Notes under the pieces: generated by a model
Told to the model about the DNA's origin: nothing
The model's input: only the letters and a program-made list of their open reading frames with translations
Database searches by the model: none
Translations under genes and position numbers: made by a program
Shown here: piece after piece, positions 1-11,600 of the stretch
Position numbering within the stretch: the stretch's first letter is position 1
Layout: the number at the start of each line of letters is the position of its first letter
Assembly: GCA_964020155.1 (NCBI GenBank)
Contig: OZ026566.1
Coordinates: 2,213,289 to 2,277,288 of the forward strand
Source of the DNA: Chondrilla cf. caribensis
Lineage: Eukaryota; Porifera; Demospongiae; Chondrillida; Chondrillidae
Reading direction: 5' to 3'
Length of the DNA: 64,000 nucleotides

Positions 1-3000
1 GACAAGGAAAAGTCATCTGAGCAGGTCGAGCTTGACAGCAGAGAAGAGATGGAAGTGTTGAATAAGCTGTTAGATTCGCAAGCAAGTCTCTCACTGGAGA
101 CGGAGGAGCCTCTAACACCTGCTAAGAGTGAATGTCCATCTGATGTATCAGACCCTCAATCACCGTGGAGTGTAAAATTCCCCCCAATCCCTCCTCAAGC
201 TCCTCACCTGGACCACACCCATCCTGATGCCTACATAGAGCAAGCCTCCAGACTGATCACCAAAGCTATTGAACTGGAGTCTTCAAAGGAATATCACGAT
301 GCCTTTGACCTGTTCAAAGCCGGAGTGGATTTGCTACTGAATGGAGTAAAAGGTACGATGATTATGTTTGCAGGTCGGTATGGTGTATGGTGTAGTGTGT
401 TTGGACAGGTGTAAGCTGAGGGATGTACAAGGGCAGTCTCTGTCCTTTCAAACCACCCTGCACCTGTTCCACCCTCCTATTTGCATGTACTCCAAACTGA
501 CCACATAACAAGTTTAGCATGGGGAATATGGTTAAAGTATGTATGTTCCATAGCGGAGTCTATATCCTTCAATCCAAGCCCTCCTGTAGCAGTATGTACG
601 TATGTCTGATCTTTTCCTTGATGTCTTCTTCATCAGTTGACACAGATAAGCACCGACGTGACATTGTTAGGAAGAAGCTTGAGGGCTACCTGAAACATGC
701 AGAGGAATTGCATGAGAAACACCTGTCCACTCCTGAAGGAAACTCTGTTGTGCAGGTAGAGCCAGAGGCATGTTGATGGAGGTTTGGCTTATGTTTACTC
801 TGTGCATGTGTTTAATCAGCTTCAGATTCCCCAACCTCACAAGATGAAGGACTTCAAGGTCTGTAGGGTGGAAGGAAAAGTAAGTTGTTGGAGAACATGA
901 TTCTCCGTGTGTGTGTGTTTGTGTGCATGTGTGTGTGTACGTGCGTGTGTGCATGCGTGCGTGCGTGCGTGTGTGCGTGCGTGCGTGCGTGTGTGTGGTT
1001 TGTGTGTGTGTGTGTGTTCAAGAGGTGTAACCCATCCCATTATCAATAAAATTCATCGTTCATTGCTAATTCCTCCAGGTAATTATTGTGGAATCGATAT
1101 TGAGTGCTAGAAAGTTTGCAATCAAGGTATTGTATTTGGTAACAATCTCCATTGTCCACCGTGGTTGTCTCTTGACAGGACTCCTTTCAGTCCCTCTACA
1201 GAGTGCCAAGTAATGTGTCTAAAGGCAAAAACAAGCTGGTTAAAGTTAAGAATTTGTCTCCGGTATGTTCCATGAAGGTTATATGCTCTCTTGATTTTCT
1301 AACTCCGTTCTGTACCTCTTCACTGTGTATACATATCTCAGGATTGCATACCATATATGGTAAAACTGTATCAAAACTTTGAGGGGCACAGCGGCTGCGT
1401 ATTTTTGATGCTGGAATACATCAAAGGTGGCAGATTGGTGGACTTCATCCAGGCCAACAGACATCATTGGGGGTATCCTGTCCCTCCATCACACGAGCCG
1501 TCCCCTCAACCGCCACCCAGGGAAGAATTTTTGACTCTGAGTATGCAAGAGGGTGTTGTTGGTCTTGAGACCCAGACCAGTACCACCTCATCTGAAGAGT
1601 CCAAGCACTTCCCAACACCTCCCTTGGTAGTGAATCCACCCACTCCGTTAGTGTCTCCAATAGATGCCAACAGGTCATTACCGGAGATCGAACAGTCAAT
1701 GCCCGAAAGCGTCCCCAGCAAATTAATCCAGGCAGTTGAAGGGGGCAGTGAAATTCACTTCTCTCCAACACCTCACTCTGGAAGTAGGCAAGGCTCTCCT
1801 GCTGCTTCCCTGCGGACACCAAGAACATCTATTTTGGAGAGAAAAATAAAGTCATGGTCTGCTCAAATCATCATTGCCTTGGAGAACCTTCATTCACATG
1901 GAGTAATGTGTGGGTGAGTTAGTTTGTGTGCACAGCATCATCATTAATGCGTATTATTACTATCATCATTATCATCATCATCATCACCATTACCATCATT
2001 GTCATTATCACCATTATCAGGATCACTGCCACCACCAACATAATCACCATCATCATCACTATCATCTCTCTCATCGTCTCTGTCATCATGCACATTATGC
2101 ACAGTGTAAATCATGACTGTTTGTCTTCATATCCACAAATTCAGAGATTTGAATTCAAGTAACATTTTGATCACACAAGATGGTGAGTCCATAGCTCTAA
2201 TGTCTTATGTACGTGTGTATGTACGTACGTATGTATGATACTACACAAGTGTGTTGCATAGGTGAAGCACGGTTAACATACTTTGGTCGGTGGCAAGGGA
2301 TAATGAAGCGAAGTGACCCGTACCTTATTGAAAACCACTTCATAGCTCCAGGTAAGGCTGTGTGAGTGATGAGTCCTGATGCTAGCCTTCGTCTGTACTT
2401 GTGTATATTGGTCCTATGCCATACCACAGAGCTACATGTGCATTATGTACCAACACCATCGAGTGACTTCTGGAGTTTGGGAATCATTTTATTTGAACTA
2501 CTTTGTGGGAAAGTGAGTGACTGTAAAGTCCATGTACGGTCCATGTGGCTACACAGTGTGTATCTGATATTATATACACACAACACATGTGTGAGGCATT
2601 AGTGGTCCTTTGTACGTACGCGATTGTAACCACATTAGCATCTCAGATTATCATTCCTTTTTGTGAAATCATGGCTCTAATATATTGTGTGGTTAGTCCT
2701 TACCCCCTAACTTGTACATGTATCTGCTTCAGAGCTTCTCGTCATGTCATCCTGGAGGACTGCATACTCACCTGCCTCTTTCAATTCCCAACCGAGAATG
2801 CCTTTCGCCTGAAGCCCAGTCACTTTTGACACAGGTAAGTATAAATCATGTCGTGGTCTTGTGTTAAACACTACTAGCTTGTGTATTGTGTCTCTTACAT
2901 TATGTATTTCGTTGTATTATTAGCTCATTCAAGTCAACAGTAGAGAACGTTTAGGTATGTATGTATGTAGCTACTGACCAGTGATGTCAACATTTTTGTA

Positions 3001-3902
3001 GCTGGTATCTCGTGTTACAGTACTATGCCTGTGTCTTTTGACGTGTTGTAACAATCTAAAACTGTTTAACATAAAAGCATAGACTTAATAATGTCAACAG
3101 TGCTGCTCATTAGTGTATGTTTTGTCAGTATCTCTGTTTGTGACTGATTTGATCCATCTTGTGAAATATTCCTACTGTTTGTCAGTGATAACATGGATTG
3201 TATTGACTACTTTTTCAGGATGCTCATATGTCCCAGTGTGAACATACATACAAGACACTCCAAAACTGCATGTACTTCACAGTGATTTCTTTAATTAATA
3301 CAACCATGCAAAGTTGACATGGCACTGGTGACTGCTTTGAATGTGTGCGGATATGATGTACAGAAATGTTTGACAGCATGTACAGTACTGTTTGACAACA
3401 TGTGTAGTACTGTTTGACAGCATGTGTAGTATTGTTTGACAGCATGTACAGTACTGTTTGACAACATGTGTAGTACTGTTTGACAGCATGTGTAGTATTG
3501 TTTGACAGTATGTACAGTACTGTTTGACAACATGTGTAGTACTGTTTGACAGCATGTGTAGTACTGTTTGACAGCATGTGCAGTACTATTTGACAGCATG
3601 TGTAGTACTGTTTGACAGCATGTGCAGTACTGTTTGACAGCATGTGCAGTACTGTTTGACAGCATGTGCAGTACTGTTTGACAGCATGTGCAGTACTAGT
3701 TCACAACATGTACAGTGCTGATTGACAACATGTACGTACATTGCTATTCTACGAGATCTACAAAACTTATGAACTGTGTGTGATTTTTTTGATTTCCTTA
3801 TCAGGAGCAGGATTGGCTGGGATAGAGGAAGTGAAAAGTCACTCATTCTTCAGTGGGGTGGACTGGGAGTCACTGCTATCAAGAGAATTTACCGCCCAAT
3901 AA
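1..3902 (+). CDS. RPS6KC1: MIT-domain pseudokinase, RPS6KC1/RPS6KL1 family (5' partial)
   Basis: The frame is open from base 1, so the 5' end lies outside. Exons: 1-352, 637-755, 820-879, 1079-1126, 1179-1262, 1342-1913, 2145-2182, 2262-2351, 2430-2512, 2733-2834, 2924-2954, 3805-3902. They join in frame into 558 residues plus a stop, all with GT/AG borders. An MIT domain (helix [17 protein letters not shown], then GVDLLL, continued in exon 2) is followed by a kinase-like domain. This has lysine in KFAIK, a catalytic loop [10 protein letters not shown] in place of HRDxxxxN, LTYFGRW where DFG is expected, an APE motif (APELH) and DFWSLG. Losing HRD and DFG fits the pseudokinase character of this family, known for endosomal PI3P and sphingosine-kinase links. 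Exon 6 holds a Ser/Pro-rich insert of about 130 residues inside the kinase fold, as in relatives. No PX domain is visible, but it would lie upstream, so RPS6KC1 and RPS6KL1 cannot be told apart here. Confidence 0.85.
907..1018. repeat. GT/GCGT microsatellite in kinase intron 3
   Basis: A run of alternating GT, broken by GCGTGC tetramers, fills most of the intron between the exons ending at 879 and starting at 1079. The open frames across it on both strands are repeat artefacts. Confidence 0.9.
1936..2080. repeat. Imperfect ATC/ATT trinucleotide repeat in kinase intron 6
   Basis: About 145 bp of degenerate CAT/CAC/ATT triplets just after the donor at 1914. The His-rich and Ile-rich open frames here are repeat artefacts. 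Confidence 0.85.
3368..3738. repeat. 22-bp minisatellite, about 17 copies
   Basis: The unit GTTTGACAGCATGTGCAGTACT repeats head to tail with small changes (GCAG/TGTAG/ACAG, CAGCATG/CAACATG) inside the last intron of the kinase gene. A period of 22 is not a multiple of three, so all three frames of the minus strand stay open and give false Cys-rich proteins. Confidence 0.95.
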
Positions 3903-3979
3903 AGTTTGTAATATCGCCACATCAAGGGACAGTGTCATGGCATGCTATTTTTGATTTGCAGTTGCTGTTGCTGAATAAA
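3898..3979 (+). terminator. Polyadenylation signals of the kinase gene
   Basis: Two AATAAA hexamers lie at 3898-3903 and 3974-3979. The first overlaps the TAA stop codon, so the second is the more likely functional signal. Both recur in the duplicated fragment at 27242 onward. Confidence 0.5.
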
Positions 3980-4825
3980 AATTAATGTGCTCCATGCCAT
4001 CTTGTATCATGACAATACTTTTGCAATTCAACCACATTGTGTGTGTACATTATATCAATATGTAATTATAATCGGACTATAATAAATTATGCACATTATA
4101 ATGATATATATGATTAATTTTATATTATTTTTGAAATATTATACAGTAATTGATTTGGCACAAAATATATCCACTTTTTATAATGTGCGCAGGCCACTTT
4201 AGTGGCCTCACCTCCGAACGTGTGATTTTTTTATATGCAATTATTAGGAATTTTCTATCATGTTAAATAGAGTGTAATGATGCTATTTATGTAGTTTTTG
4301 TTCTGTGTGTCTCATATGATAGGAGTTATAAGACGAATAAAGATAAGAGATATAAGAAATTACCAAAATCTTACGTTAGTGACACAAAATGCATTGTAAT
4401 AGTCATACATACAAGGATCCAGCTAGACTAATATAACATAGACGTCAAGGACTAATTACGATTTATGCTTGGTAGGATTGATCATGTGCTGCAGATATTA
4501 TTAATGTAATGCAATCAATATCTATTCTGTCACATGCACTAGTAATGATGATATAACAAATCCATAGTGTTAGCTAGTGGATGCAGAGAACCTTTCTCCA
4601 GCAAACACTAGTCCAAGATCACTGACATCTTTGATTTTTTGATATAATATTCGATACTTTGATATATTGTTTGCTTGTAGTGTACAGTTCAGATATAATA
4701 CTGTAACTCCCACTGCATATAATATGGTAATATTAGTAATTTTGTTGACTACCTTTTTAAAGGCTATGTGTAAACACTGGACAAAAACGAAATAATGTAA
4801 AAATTATTAATGATATTTATATTAC

Positions 4826-5085
4826 AGTAAACAAGCTCTAATGTAGTTAGTGGTAACAAATCAATTGACCTCACCCTGATAGATTCAACCAATTTGCGAC
4901 CCTCAGACACCATCAAAACAAACAAATCAATTATATATTAATTATTATATTAATTAATTGATTATATATTATTATATAATAGATCTGTTTGTTTTGATAG
5001 TGCCTGAGGGTCGCAAATTAGTTGAATCTATCAGGGTGAGGTCAATTGATTTGTTACCACTAACTACATTAGAGCTTGTTTACTG
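4826..5085. repeat. Large inverted repeat (fold-back, MITE-like)
   Basis: Two arms of about 100 bp (4826-4927 and 4981-5085) are reverse complements with few mismatches, around an AT-rich loop. The arms include CTCACCCTGATAGATTCAAC and its complement. Unit 2 has only the right-hand arm (28029-28143). It sits in the intergenic region between the kinase and sushi gene A; nothing else was recognised between 3980 and 5550. Confidence 0.85.
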
Positions 5086-5553
5086 TTAATGCCAGAGGCA
5101 GCAGATAGAAATGCATAGTAATTAAAATCATAGTATTGTTAAATAATAATAAATAATACCATTATGTATTTGTATAAAGTTATGCTCTTTGTAGTAATAA
5201 TAGTGGGATTCATGTTGACAGGAGGAATCAACATGTGGTCTTTCAACAGATTGTGTGTACCAAGGAGGAATAACTGACTTCAAAGTTATAGTACTTTCAT
5301 GTGGTGTAGTAGTGGTCCATTCATACAATGGTGAAGTGATTTTGAGTGGTCTGTTCTGATCAACAAACAAATTGCATTCAAATTTACCGAAAAAATGTTA
5401 AAGTATCAGCAATCGTCCTCTGTGCAAAAGAGTGCTGGAAATAATACATAGACCACTGCCAATTTGAAGCCATAGTATATACAAATCAATTAACCTAACA
5501 CTAGGTAATTAATGTTGTGGTGCACAAATGTGGTTTTGTGCAAATTCAACTTT

Positions 5554-5561
5554 TATATAAA
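5554..5561 (+). promoter_or_regulatory. TATA box of sushi gene A
   Basis: TATATAAA lies 68 bp before the ATG and is conserved at the same place in copy B (28602-28609). Its surroundings (AACAGGGGCTACAAGGATGA) are also conserved. A start about 30 bp downstream would give a 5'UTR of about 40 bases. Confidence 0.6.
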
Positions 5562-5628
5562 CAGGGGCTACAAGGATGATAGTTCATAATAAGAACAACA
5601 CTGTAAGATTCCAGCAGTCCCAATCGAT

Positions 5629-8600
5629 ATGAAACAATGCTTGATTCTGCTGTCAATATTTGCTCTGGTGTCTTTTGTTACGCCAAGTGAAGGTATGTAG
5701 GGTGCATGGAATATTATTCTAACTAAAAATTTTGAATGTAGACAAAAAGTGAATTATACCATTTGTTTGTAATTTTCATTATAGGTGCTAACTGTTCATG
5801 TCCACTCCTTCCATCTTATGGATACACTACCAGTTGTTTAGGATCAGTGCCTCCGGGAAATACCATTACCTATTACTGTAGCCGTGGGTATACTCTGGTT
5901 GGAAACGAAGTTAGAACTTGTGAAGAAAGTGGTACTTGGACTGGAAGTGATCCCTCTTGTGTTCAAGGTATATAATATGTTGATGATTATGTGTATAGTA
6001 TAGCCTTTCTGATGAGACTTGGCCAGGGAATTAACAAACAAAAGCTTCATTATTTTAGGGATGTGCATAATATTAATAATATAGCTGGGGTAGTCTTAAT
6101 TATTACATTTATTTGGATTTGCAATGAACAGAAGGGAAAGAGACAACCATAAAGTGACTGGAACTGGAAAGATGGGCTTCCTATACACATTCGGAAGCTC
6201 AGCATTCACAAGTATTCTCTATTGTGTTTAATTTTGTATTGCAATATATTTGTGGCATCAATCATTATAACACAATTTCATAACAAATGGACACCTATCC
6301 AAAGACATGTATATTTTTAACCAGCATAGAACTGCAATTTATGTTGTGTTATGTGAAGTGAGTGCTATTAGACTAGTATAAGTACCATGTATAACCGTAA
6401 TATTTGTGTAAGAGTGGTGTAGGCTCCATTGACAAGTAAACTTAAACACAATGTGAAAACTTCGTCGTATCAATTCATGATTTTGTCTATTTGCACTTGC
6501 AATGTGCCAGTTGTCACCTCTTTATGAAGGCAATGCATCTGGTACGGTACAAGACCTTCCAGTCTGTAGTGCCCCAGTGATGAGACTAATATCAGATGGA
6601 TATCCTTGTAAATGGATGATAACTAACCCATTGGCAATAATAGCTAAACACCCAATGTATATATGCCAAACTGATACATAATGGCATGCATGATCCTTAG
6701 TTACCTGTTTCTTCAGGAAATGTGATATCTTCATTCTGGCTCATCATTTGCGTCCTCCACATTACTTGATGCGAGGGACAGATGTTGATATTGATGCATA
6801 ACTGACAATAAATTGATCATAACAACAGCATAACCTTCTTATTGCAGAAATAAAATCTACTAAAGTCCCCTTTCACAATTTTGCTAATGTTTTATATAAT
6901 TCCTGCTGGAACATTCCTCATAATGCAGTATTACTCACATAAGTATTCATAATGCAGTGGCAGTGGAACAGAAAAATCTTGGGGGGGGGGGGTGGTCCAG
7001 TGCATGCACAGTACAGAACACTAAGTCACCAAATTAGCATATACTAGCCACTCCTTCACTTCAGTGTTCAGTAAATGCTATGCATATGTTCATAACACCA
7101 AGGCTCATTCAAAATTATATTAATACGTGTATATGTGTATGTGTATAATATGTGTAATAGATTCCTGTGTCCTATGTAACGTTACATGTCTCCTTAAAAA
7201 GTAGGGGGGGGGGGCAATGCCCCCCCTACCCAAACTTAGGGGGCAGCTGCCCTCCCTGCCTTTCCTCCCCTGTTCTGCTGCCTATGTAATGTATCATACA
7301 TTTGTAGTCAAACCAGGGTATGATCATGAAATTCAACAGGTGTAGCATTTCAATTATCATGCCAACATCTGTTACCAGTCCTTAACAGAATTTGGGTATT
7401 AACAATAACATTGAGGGTTGGGGTTATGTAAACAATTAATCAGTTGGGCATAAGGGAGTCGAAGCAATAGAACATGATAATCAGTGTACTTCTCAGGAAA
7501 GTTTATGGCAGTACATTCTCTTGAATAAGGCTGCCAGAATTTCAGTTTACTACAATGACGGACATTGACTGTAGTATGTATTTTGTAGTATGGAAGTAGT
7601 ATGAGGGAATTATCACAAACAAAACTGATACAATATCAAGGCGATCCAATACAAACTTTTGTCCTTCTGTATGCAGTATCAACTACATTCCCACCTGATG
7701 TCATAACAATTTGACCACAAAAGCATGTTTATCAGTTACTTTCCTTACCTGTGTGATCCATGGTATAGCTTCAACAAATAATTTTATAAACATCTCATGT
7801 ATTGTTCAACAGTACATGATTTGTGTGTTTTATTATGATGTACTGCATCATACATTTAACAATAAACAACCTCAATTATGGATAGGGTAATAAACTGGCT
7901 AACCTTATATTGGTAGAGTCCACTAATTAGTCAGCCTGAATCACTTGAGAAAAGAAAACATGTGGTAGAATTATGTAGACAAGTGTCCAAGTTGACTGTA
8001 GAGCGGTCATTTTTTGATGTTCCCATAAAACATCCAGTTGGAAATTAAGTTAAATCATTGGACAATATGTTGTTGGCTTAGAGGACATCAGAGGTGAAAG
8101 ATAAGGAATTTAAGGCTGATTTACTTAGAAAAATACAATAATTATAGTAGCCATGCTGGTGGTATGCATAAACTCAAAGGCATGTTTAATGTAGAGAATT
8201 AGTTAGTGGACATTGTCAAATGGATAACCCTGACTATCTACAGGTGTGGTATGTCAGTACTGTGGTTGCCAACAACAACTGCCAAAAATTTGAGCCAAAC
8301 TGACCTCATAATTCATTACTTTTTACCTATGATGAACAAAACATAATAAATAAATATTACTGTATTAATAGTAAAAATTCGTCGATCGAAATTTGAGATT
8401 AGTATGCTTCCTTTTCTTCTGTATTTTACATAGTTAGAGAATATTTGACGAGTTTTTATTTGAATATGGAATATATGTTGAAGTTAAAGGGAGATATACC
8501 TACATGCTAAACACAATTGGTCGGCTTTGAACAACTTCCTGCATCAATATCTAAACTTTCATTTTGTAAAATATTCCAACTTGCATCTGTTCCTATATAA

Positions 8601-11600
8601 GATGTACAATATCTTATTTTTTTTTACCAAAACTACAGTTACAAACTTTAGTACATGTCAACAATGAAGCAACATGTTGAAATTGAGTCTCACCAGTTTT
8701 TCCTCATACGTAGTTATGTACAGAGGTTTGGAGCTTTGCATAATATACATCTACAGCTATGCCTATTATGAGCAATCTTGACTGAGCAATAGTCTGCCTG
8801 TATAAGCCTTGGTCATGCAGATGTTCCAAGGTTAATGATGCTGTGTGTTCTTTGTGCATTAATTATATTGGTACCACTCAGTAGTCTTGTAACTTACCTA
8901 CACTTTCAATTATGTATTGTCTAATACATGAATTTAAACCACAGATTAATTGATATACCAGCCCCCACTGTAATCTGGGGGTAAATGTCCTGTATAAAAA
9001 TTACCCCGATGGTTTAGCAAGGTCGTTTCCATTTTGCTTTTGAGTCTGATTAAGGTAACTCCATGCACTTAATTGCATTGGGCCTACAAATCGGGGGTTT
9101 TGGGCAATTTGCACCCAGCACACAAATTACAAACCTGTTAAAAATGTTCGATCATTCTCAATTTGTCTGTGCAACTCGAAGTGTCACAAAGTTACTACTA
9201 GGTGATGTGGGTGATCATGTGTGGTCAATCCTGGTTTACTACAGAATTCAATTTATACTCTGTATATGTACCTAATGAGTTGAATTGGCCACCAAAATAA
9301 TTCCTTTTTTACACCAGGTACGTACTGTAGTAATTTATTCTGCAAAGGTCCTACAGTTTGAGAAATAGTAGTAGTATGTAGTGATGATTTATTAACTTCC
9401 AATATTATTGTTATAATATGTAGGTTGTGAATGTCCCACTGTGCGTCATGGATATATCAGCAGCGGTTACTGCATTTTACACCAGAGTAAATACATTGCT
9501 CAGAAAGTTTACTACAGTTGCAATAGTGGATATTATCGTTTGGGCTACTACAAAGGATACTGTCAGTCTGATGGCTCCTGGTCACCAAGTCCTCCAACTT
9601 GTGTGCGAAGTTAGCTCATTTAACCATGACTTGATTTTCAAAATGCTATACCGTTTACCAATATTGTGTCTGTACATTATGTAGTTGTTCCATGTCAGTG
9701 TCCACCAGCTCCAGCTCATGGTACAACATCTTCATGCTCTGGAACAGTACGAGTTAATACAAACATCTATTACAACTGTGATAGTGGTTATTATCGAGAA
9801 GGAAGTAGTTATAGGACATGTTTACCTTATGGTAATTGGACTGAACCTCCAACCTGTGAAAGAAGTATGTTGCTGCGATATCTATTATGATAATTGCAGA
9901 AAAATGTTTCACATACAAATTCTTCCAATTGTATGCAGCTAAACCCTGCATCTGCCCTTCAACACCCACCAATGGTTTTACAAGCTGTAATGGATCTTAT
10001 CTTGCTGGTGCTGGTAGCAGAGTGACTTACTCCTGTAAACGTGGCTACATCCTATCAGGAGGTAACTATTTGACTTGTCAACCAAATGGTACTTGGAGTG
10101 GAACAGTCCCAACTTGTGAACAAGGTGAAAAATTTATCTTTAGCATACACTTACAATAGTATTAATGTGTCAATACAGTGTATTTACAATAATACAGATA
10201 ATCACTGCTATCTACTGAACTGCAAAATACACTAAAAATCTTCTGAAACAAATTCATGTATGGTAAACCATATACCAATTCATCCATCTGCCTTTCAGAC
10301 AGAAGTAGTACTTCACAATACTGACACTAGAATGGTATGATATACTGTATGGGCTACAAAGATGACACCATGATCATCTTACAGTATTCCAAATGCAATT
10401 AGTGTTTGAATGTACAAAACACACCAGAGTTTTAATATCTAACAATTATGCAGAACATAGTACCAAGTTGTACAGCAATGCCTCTAAATATAATAATTAT
10501 ATTATGCCATTTTTATATTGAATGTAAAGAACTTGAGAATTGCAAACATAAATCATGGAAAGCTAAATTCATGGGTACCTACCAATGAGTTTAGCTTTAC
10601 ATGATCTGATTTGTACAGGAGCTAACATTAATGAGGAATAACTGTCTTCTCCACAGAGACAAATGTGCATGCTAACAAAAATTCCACACTCTTCTTCATG
10701 TGACTATGATAAAAAGGAGAATTGAAAATTGTTCTAATTAACATAAGCATTAATGTGATGATAAACTGGGATCAACTTTGCATGGCATTTGATGTAACAG
10801 TATTTTCAAGTGACAGGTATCTACACAGACATAGACATTACTTCTATTATTGCTCTAAACACTTTCTATATTTAAATATATAGTTCTTTTCTGCATAAAA
10901 GTGATGGATAAGCTAAGCTGTTGTATTAGAATTACAAATACATTATTGTAGGTTGCATATGCCCGACTGCTCCATTGCATGGATACACAAGATATTGTAG
11001 TGTTACTGATCCTGTTGGATCAACAGTGCGTTACTACTGTCGCAGCGGATATACTCTAGTAGGTGGTGCTGAGAGAAGATGTCTGAGCAATGGCTATTGG
11101 AGTGGAATCAAACCTACTTGTCGAAGGGGTGAGTGCACACCTGTTGTCATTTCCTAACTTCATAATATTACATAATATTGAAATTGTATCTATTATCAAT
11201 TGTGGAAAATTTGAATGTGTCACATCATTAACCATTCTGTCCCTAGTATTAGTACCTGGTAATAATACTGATGTACCTAATAGTATTACATGTACAATTC
11301 ATGAATCAAAGCCTAATCAACTTTGCTCGGAATTTGATGCAACAGTTTTTTCAAGTGACAGGGACTACAAAGACATAGGCAATAACACTATTATTGCTCT
11401 AAACACTATATTTCAGTAGTCCTTTTCTGTATAAAAATGATAGATGAGCTAAGCTGTTGTATTAGACTTACTAATACATTATTGTAGGTTGCATATGTCC
11501 AACTGCTCCATTGAATGGATACACAGCCTATTGTAGTGGTACAGATTCTGTGGGATCAACAGTACAATACCGCTGTTACAATGGATATGCTGTAGTGGGT

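Noticed and set aside
837..1110. His/Thr-rich and Cys/Val-rich frames over the GT repeat
   Set aside because: Translations of a dinucleotide repeat in an intron; the same applies at 23992-24217, 42803-43018 and 48122-48357.
1445..1828. Minus-strand open frames opposite kinase exon 6
   Set aside because: Shadow of the Ser/Pro-rich coding insert of the kinase; no splice or domain support.
3224..3665. Cys-rich repetitive open frames on the minus strand
   Set aside because: They are produced by the 22-bp minisatellite, which is open in all three frames; it lies in an intron of the plus-strand kinase gene.
3368..3738. Possible CRISPR array
   Set aside because: The 22-bp units are contiguous with no unique spacers, and the context is a eukaryotic intron.
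5128..5370. Minus-strand frame with a similar counterpart at 28227-28493
   Set aside because: Resemblance follows from the segmental duplication. Many differences change residues, no domain is recognised, and the region is the promoter flank of the sushi genes.
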